DNA of 9,314 bases, taken from the NCBI GenBank assembly GCA_027294925.1, contig JAPULM010000457.1:1-9314 (forward strand), in the 5' to 3' direction. Made by a program: the position numbers and the translations under genes. This DNA is from a bacterium (GTDB lineage: Bacteria; Tectomicrobia; Entotheonellia; Entotheonellales; Entotheonellaceae). The notes beneath the pieces were generated by a model. The model was not told the DNA's origin. It did not search any database and saw nothing but the letters and a program-made list of their open reading frames with translations. Positions 5,692 to 9,314 of this stretch are shown here, in pieces (within the stretch, counting starts at the first letter, position 1; the number at the start of each line of letters is the position of its first letter).

Positions 5692-6819
5692 GTGGTAACC
5701 GTACTAACGGAACAAGGGCCGGTCGAGATGTCGGCCCAGAGCGATCCATCGAGTGATAATTTGTGGCTAAAAGCACATGATGCCGAACGCACCTTGGGTT
5801 GGACCTTGAAGCCGGAGGGTCTATGCTGCGGCGACATCTGCGTCCCGGTGCCCGAGCAGGGCAGGCACACGTACACGCGAGAGGGTGAGGTCAACATAGC
5901 GGCGTTCTGGCGCCGCATGTCTAAGCCGGTTCTGCACAGCCGAGACGGTGAGGTCTGGCTACTTGGTGAGAGTGCAGCCACGCGCGCCGCCGTGCTCGAA
6001 AGCCTCGAAGCGCCCGATTTCACGCTGCCGGACTTAGCAGGCCAGGCTCATGCGCTGTCGGATTACCGCGGCAAGAAAGTCCTGCTGGCAACCTGGGCCT
6101 CATGGTGAGGTTGCCGTCAGGACCTGTCCGTGTGGCAGACACTCTACGAAGAACTTCAGGACAAAGACTTTACGATCATCGCGGTGGCCATGGATAGCCG
6201 AGAGAACGCCGCCCGTCCCTGGATCGAGGCAGTCAACCCGACCTATCCTGCTCTCATTGACCGTGAGCATCGACTCGCCGATCTCTACAACATGGTTAAC
6301 GTGCCGCAGGCGGTGTGGATTGACGAAAACGGCAGAATCGTCCGGCCGATCGAAAATGCCGGCGCCTTTGAAGGCTTTCGTGCGATGGACCTGGCGACAC
6401 GCACGATTCCGGACGATGTAGCAGCGACGGTGGCCAACGCCAAGGGCACCTACGTCAATGCTGTGCGCGACTGGGTTGAAAAAGGAGTCGACAGCGAGCA
6501 CGTATGTGATCGAGAGCAGGCGCTGGCTCATCTGCCTCCAGTGAGCGACAACATTGCTGCCGCCCATGCCCATTTTCGTCTCGGTCAGTATCTGCTACGC
6601 CTGGGTCGCGAAGATGAGGCAAGTGTCTGCCTCCAAGAGGCCAGCCGTCTACACCCGGATTCCTGGAACATCTGGCGGCAGATCGCCGAACCGAATGAGA
6701 CGGGTCTGGCCGCCGGGCCGGACTTCTGGGCGCGGGTCAAAGAGCTCGGAGAGAAGCATTATTACCTGCCGGTGGACATCAAGGGCATGCCGCACGAAGG
6801 ACCGCCGTCTGCTGGCTAA
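5692..6819 (+). CDS. Thioredoxin-fold redoxin, candidate selenoprotein (in-frame TGA at active site)
   Basis: Read through one TGA, this is a 375-residue protein. An N-terminal region (about 20-115) includes TLKPEGLCCGDICVPVP and WLLGES. A redoxin domain follows: LEAPDFTLPDLAGQAHALSD, then KKVLLATWASW, then TGA 6106-6108 as residue 139, then GCRQDLSVWQTLYEEL, FTIIAVAMDS, YPALIDREH and NMVNVPQAVWIDENGRIV. A TPR-like helix pair (AHFRLGQYLLRLGREDEA) is near the C-terminus. Thioredoxin-like reductases have a redox Cys directly after the WASW strand, so the TGA replaces that residue and gives U-G-C with Cys141. The frame is the same and coding-like on both sides, which favours selenocysteine; a nonsense mutation is the alternative. 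If TGA is a stop, products would be 138 residues and a headless fragment from GTG 6130. GTG 5692 is chosen because AGGAG (5680-5684) lies 7 bases upstream; ATG 5614 is in frame but inside the promoter. A hydrolase gene follows after 50 bases. Confidence 0.75.
6109..6142 (+). promoter_or_regulatory. Candidate bacterial SECIS hairpin downstream of the TGA
   Basis: Bacterial selenocysteine insertion needs a stem-loop just 3' of UGA, bound by SelB. Two competing folds can be drawn. In the first, GTTGCC (6110-6115) pairs with GGCAGAC (6134-6140, one bulged G), and an inner GGA/TCC stem has loop CCTG (6123-6126). In the second, CTGTC (6124-6128) pairs with GGCAG (6134-6138, one G-U pair) around loop CGTGT (6129-6133). 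The second has a G in the first two loop positions and lies about 20 bases after the TGA, which fits the described bacterial pattern. Both were found by eye and no folding energy was computed. Confidence 0.35.
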
Positions 6820-6869
6820 ACGCGGATTGCTGAGGGACAGCTGCCCGGCTGTACCAGGGAGAAAATACT

Positions 6870-7679
6870 ATGCCAAGCAGCGCGAAAAGTGGCTGGGAGA
6901 TTTTTTATGAAACGCGCGGCCAGCGCACCGCGCCACCGCTTCTGATGATTCTGGGCCTATCCCACCGCCTGGCTCATTGGGGCCGCTTGCCTGATTTACT
7001 GGCCGAACGGCTATTCGTCGTCACCTTCGACTGCCGAGGTTTTGGCGCCAGCGAGCGTCGGGACGAACCGTTCACCATTGACGATGAGATGCAGGACATC
7101 GAGGCGGTTCTGGATGCCGTAGGTCTCGACACCGCACACCTCTATGGCCGTTCACGAGGCGGTGCCCTAGCGCAGGAATTTGCCCTCAGCCGACCGCAGC
7201 GGGTGCAGAGTCTGGTTCTGTGTGGCACGACCCATTTTGGGCCGCAACGCGTGGGCTACACACCCGAGGTGGAAAAGGCCATGAACTTTACCCCCGACAT
7301 GCGCCGAGAAGACATTTTTGCCACTCAGAACATCGCGATGGCCGCCCCGGGCTGGCGAGAGCGCGACCCTGAGGCGTTTCATTACTGTCTATCAACCGAT
7401 CTGGAAGCACCGCCGCGTCGCTTTGCCGTAGTCAACCAGCAGCGCTCAATCGCCGAGTGGTCGAGTTATGCCCGACTGCACGAGATACAATGCCCCACGC
7501 TGGTGCTCTGCGGCGAGGACGATGGCATGGTACCACCCGAAAATAGCCGCCAGCTCGCAGAGGGCATTCCTGGTGCGCAGCTGACACTCATTCCACAATG
7601 TGGCCATTTGCCCATGCTTGAACAGCCTGAGACCATCGCCCGCCTGGTTGCCGACTGCATCACCCGGGCCGCCGCTTGA
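6870..7679 (+). CDS. Alpha/beta hydrolase fold protein
   Basis: This 269-residue protein has the standard alpha/beta hydrolase layout. An oxyanion-region strand-loop LLMILGLSHRLAHW (24-37) and the strand FVVTFDCRGFGASE (49-62) come first. The nucleophile elbow follows as GRSRG, with Ser95 in LYGRSRGGALAQ. The acid is Asp218 in LCGEDDGMVPP and the catalytic base is His246 in PQCGHLPMLEQP. The triad is complete, so it should be an active serine hydrolase (esterase, lactonase or C-C hydrolase type); the substrate is unknown. There is no signal peptide, so it is cytoplasmic. ATG 6870 follows AGGGAG (6856-6861) by 8 bases. It sits 50 bases after the redoxin and 116 bases before the amidohydrolase in the same direction, consistent with one operon for a degradative or detoxifying pathway. 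Confidence 0.88.
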   Translation: MPSSAKSGWEIFYETRGQRTAPPLLMILGLSHRLAHWGRLPDLLAERLFVVTFDCRGFGASERRDEPFTIDDEMQDIEAVLDAVGLDTAHLYGRSRGGALAQEFALSRPQRVQSLVLCGTTHFGPQRVGYTPEVEKAMNFTPDMRREDIFATQNIAMAAPGWRERDPEAFHYCLSTDLEAPPRRFAVVNQQRSIAEWSSYARLHEIQCPTLVLCGEDDGMVPPENSRQLAEGIPGAQLTLIPQCGHLPMLEQPETIARLVADCITRAAA

Positions 7680-7774
7680 GCCGTATCACGCTGAGCCAGA
7701 AGGAAACCCACGTGACTGATACGGACGTCTAGCTCAGTCGGGCGGAAGTCCTTGAGCGGTTGCATAGATACGGC
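7680..7774. repeat. Short inverted repeats (GATACGG) between hydrolase and amidohydrolase genes
   Basis: CCGTATCA at 7681-7688 is the exact inverse of TGATACGG at 7717-7724, and GCCGTATC at 7680-7687 is the exact inverse of GATACGGC at 7767-7774. The left arm can thus pair with either of two right arms, giving alternative hairpins in the mRNA leader of the amidohydrolase gene. There is no T-run, so it is not an obvious intrinsic terminator. It could be an operator or a folding switch, or chance, since the arms are only 8 bases. Confidence 0.3.
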
Positions 7775-7795
7775 TCGATAAATGGAGAGGAAGCG

Positions 7796-8980
7796 ATGAA
7801 GGTCATCTTTCGTAATCTTCGGATGCCGGATGGAATTGCCAGTGACATCCTCGTTACGGACGGAATCATTGCCGCTATTGGGTCTAGCCTGGCGGCGCAG
7901 CAACCCGATACTGATGTGGTTGACGGCCAGGGCGCCCTGGCGTTACCCGGGCTGGTGGACGGCCACGTGCATCTGGACAAAACCCTCAGCGGTTTGCCCT
8001 GGATGCCGCACCCTGCCGGGCCGGAGCGGCTCAGCCGCATTGAGACGGAGAAACGGTTACGCTCAGGATTTCCATTGTGCGTGGAACAACGCGCCTCGAA
8101 CCTCCTGCGTCAATGCGTGGCCCTGGGCACCACCGCCATCCGCACCCATGTGGACATCGACCCGGAGATCGGACTGGCGAATCTGCACGGTATTGTGGCG
8201 GCAAAGGAGGCCTTCAAGGACATAGTGGACATGCAAATCGTCGCCTTTCCCCAGAGTGGTGTGATGCGCTGTCCAGGGACGGCAAAGCTGCTGGAGACCG
8301 CCCTCCAGGAAGGTGCCGATCTGCTCGGCGGTATCGATCCGCTTACCTTGGACGACGACCTCGACGGTCAACTCGACACGCTATTCAAGATTGCCGAACG
8401 TCGAGGCGTTGGCATTGACGCGCATATTCACGCCGCCGACCCGAATGGCCTTATCGAGATTACAGCCATGGCCGAGCGTGTCAGCGCCTATGGCATTACA
8501 GGCGGGGTCACGGTGAGCCATGGCTTTAGTCTCGGCGCAGCCACCGAGGACGATCTGGAGCGCGTCGCCGATCTAATGGCCCAGAGCGGCATGATGCTGG
8601 TCACCCACGGTGGCGGCAATGCACCGCTACCGCCGCTGAAACGGCTGCGAGATCGTGGTATCACGGTGTTCGCCGGTAACGACAACGTGCGCGATACCTG
8701 GTCGCCCTTCGGCAATGGCGACATGCTAGAACGCGCCATGTTGCTGGCCTGGCGGGCGGGCTTTCGTACCGATGAAGACCTGGCGATTGCTTTCGACACC
8801 GCGAGTACGGCCGGTGCTCAGGCGCTCAATCTTGAGGGATACGGACTGGCCGTCGGTTGCCATGCAAACTTCTTCTGCGTTCCCTCAGAGACGCTCGCAG
8901 AGGCTGTGGTCAGCCGACCCACGCGGTCCCTCGTGGTCAAAGCAGGCCGTGTGGTGGCTCGAGATGGTGAGTTCTTATAA
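7796..8980 (+). CDS. Cytosine deaminase-like amidohydrolase family protein
   Basis: The 394-residue protein fits the cytosine deaminase/AtzC-type branch of the amidohydrolase superfamily, cytoplasmic metal-dependent TIM-barrel enzymes acting on ring or chain C-N bonds. A small N-terminal beta domain (1-52) leads to the metal motif GHVHLDKTL (His57, His59). Later come RTHVDID (His118), IDAHIHAADPNG (His210, His212), VTVSHGFSLG (His242) and VFAGNDNVRDTWSPFGNGDM (Asp296). These align with the metal and active-site residues His61, His63, His214, His246 and Asp313 of E. coli CodA. The position of catalytic Glu217 of CodA reads Ala213 here (H-I-H-A), so the chemistry may differ. The C-terminus returns to the beta domain (VVKAGRVVARDG). 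ATG 7796 is chosen because GGAGAGG (7784-7790) precedes it; upstream in-frame TTG 7760 lacks such a site. It is the last gene of the apparent redoxin-hydrolase operon. Confidence 0.88.
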   Translation: MKVIFRNLRMPDGIASDILVTDGIIAAIGSSLAAQQPDTDVVDGQGALALPGLVDGHVHLDKTLSGLPWMPHPAGPERLSRIETEKRLRSGFPLCVEQRASNLLRQCVALGTTAIRTHVDIDPEIGLANLHGIVAAKEAFKDIVDMQIVAFPQSGVMRCPGTAKLLETALQEGADLLGGIDPLTLDDDLDGQLDTLFKIAERRGVGIDAHIHAADPNGLIEITAMAERVSAYGITGGVTVSHGFSLGAATEDDLERVADLMAQSGMMLVTHGGGNAPLPPLKRLRDRGITVFAGNDNVRDTWSPFGNGDMLERAMLLAWRAGFRTDEDLAIAFDTASTAGAQALNLEGYGLAVGCHANFFCVPSETLAEAVVSRPTRSLVVKAGRVVARDGEFL

Positions 8981-9035
8981 TCGCCATTTGGTTGAGAAGC
9001 CACGCCTAAGATCGGCGCAGTTGGCCCAATTTTAC

Positions 9036-9081
9036 CACAGTAGTCTGATGTTCCTGACATCACATCCTGAAGTCTACTGTG
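9036..9081. repeat. Nested palindromic element between amidohydrolase and regulator genes
   Basis: Perfect 8-base arms CACAGTAG (9036-9043) and CTACTGTG (9074-9081) enclose a second perfect hairpin, GATGT (9047-9051) with ACATC (9057-9061) and loop TCCTG. The element lies in the 158-base gap after the amidohydrolase stop and about 60 bases before the next start. It may act as a terminator without a T-run, a regulator binding site for the downstream gene, or a REP-like element. No second copy is visible in the window. Confidence 0.4.
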
Positions 9082-9138
9082 ATGGATCACGTCATAGGTG
9101 TGTACATCCGCAGCCAGTGGGATGACGAAGGAGCGATC

Positions 9139-9314
9139 ATGGACTTCTACGAAGTACTCGACCAGGTTATCGACCTCCTGCAAAACCGAGGGCGGGCATC
9201 CTATCGGGCTTTGACGATGCAGTTCAACCTGGATGATGCGTCTCTTGAGGTGCTCAAGGAGGAACTCATCGAGGTCCACCAGTTGGCAACTGACCTCGAT
9301 GGCAAAGTGCTGGT
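9139..9314 (+). CDS. Cyclase/AAA-ATPase/TPR regulator family protein, N-terminal part (partial)
   Basis: ATG 9139 follows AAGGAG (9128-9133) by 5 bases. The frame stays open to the right edge, encoding MDFYEVLDQVIDLLQNRGRA, SYRALTMQFNLDDASLEVLK and EELIEVHQLATDLDGKVLV. This N-terminal helical domain is the one I associate with large regulators that continue into a class III nucleotidyl cyclase domain, an AAA-type ATPase and C-terminal TPRs. It is the alternative N-terminus to the zinc-ribbon form seen in remnant B. The catalytic parts lie outside the window, so cyclase activity cannot be judged. It is the only apparently intact member near three degraded copies of the same family's 3' end. 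Confidence 0.7.
   Translation, partial: MDFYEVLDQVIDLLQNRGRASYRALTMQFNLDDASLEVLKEELIEVHQLATDLDGKVL

Noticed and set aside
5307..6023. 238-residue minus-strand open frame
   Set aside because: It is antisense to remnant C and the redoxin gene, both of which have clear family motifs. The minus-strand product is low-complexity Ser/Arg-rich sequence.
7727..7750. tRNA-like stretch (TAGCTCAGTCGG resembles a D-arm/A-box)
   Set aside because: No matching acceptor stem, anticodon arm or T-arm (GGTTCGA) follows within 90 bases. The resemblance is limited to about 12 bases, so it is not called as a tRNA or att site.
1..9314. Insertion sequence, CRISPR array or replication origin
   Set aside because: No transposase motif, terminal inverted repeat with target duplication, regularly spaced repeats or iteron/DnaA-box cluster was seen on either strand.

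Overview
The window looks like an accessory, catabolism-flavoured region from an uncultivated, moderately GC-rich bacterium. The gene families present are a mandelate-racemase-like enolase-superfamily enzyme, two kinds of amidohydrolase, an ABC_sub_bind-type periplasmic protein, and several pieces of the large cyclase/AAA-ATPase/TPR regulator family. This mix is common in proteobacterial and proteobacteria-like genomes such as Tectomicrobia/Entotheonella or Rokubacteria-type lineages. That placement is only a gene-content impression, not a phylogenetic result. No rRNA, tRNA, CRISPR array or intact insertion sequence was seen.

Layout. 1-1261: the 3' end of an amidohydrolase_2-type gene, then a mandelate racemase/muconate lactonizing enzyme homologue in the same direction. 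1262-2676: a short 3' remnant of a TPR regulator gene, an intact nitroreductase and an unrecognised small ORF. 2677-3664 (minus strand): an ABC transporter substrate-binding protein gene, complete except for a one-base frameshift inside its signal peptide. 3665-5579: a graveyard of gene pieces. It holds a short C-terminal piece, a small phage-like gene with two in-frame stops, a regulator gene whose start is fused to its 3' end by a large internal deletion, a small three-helix membrane protein, and a further 3' remnant of the same regulator family. 5580-8980: an apparent operon behind a good sigma70-like promoter, containing a redoxin, an alpha/beta hydrolase and a cytosine-deaminase-like amidohydrolase. 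9139-end: the intact 5' end of another member of the regulator family.

The most interesting feature is the redoxin gene at 5692-6819. An in-frame TGA (6106-6108) sits exactly where the first redox cysteine of the thioredoxin-like motif is expected (WASW-[TGA]-GCR), and the reading frame is coding-like and unshifted on both sides. This suggests a selenocysteine-containing redoxin with a U-G-C motif, and hairpins can be drawn just downstream. The alternative is a nonsense mutation of a Cys codon, which has to be taken seriously because the neighbourhood is rich in broken genes.

A second theme is repeated decay of one paralogous family. Three divergent 3' ends, one zinc-ribbon 5' end and one intact 5' end of cyclase/ATPase/TPR regulators lie within 9.3 kb. 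Two of the three intact metabolic proteins examined for active-site residues (enolase-superfamily enzyme and amidohydrolase) also appear to lack usual acid/base residues of their better-known relatives. If so, their chemistry may differ from the family names.
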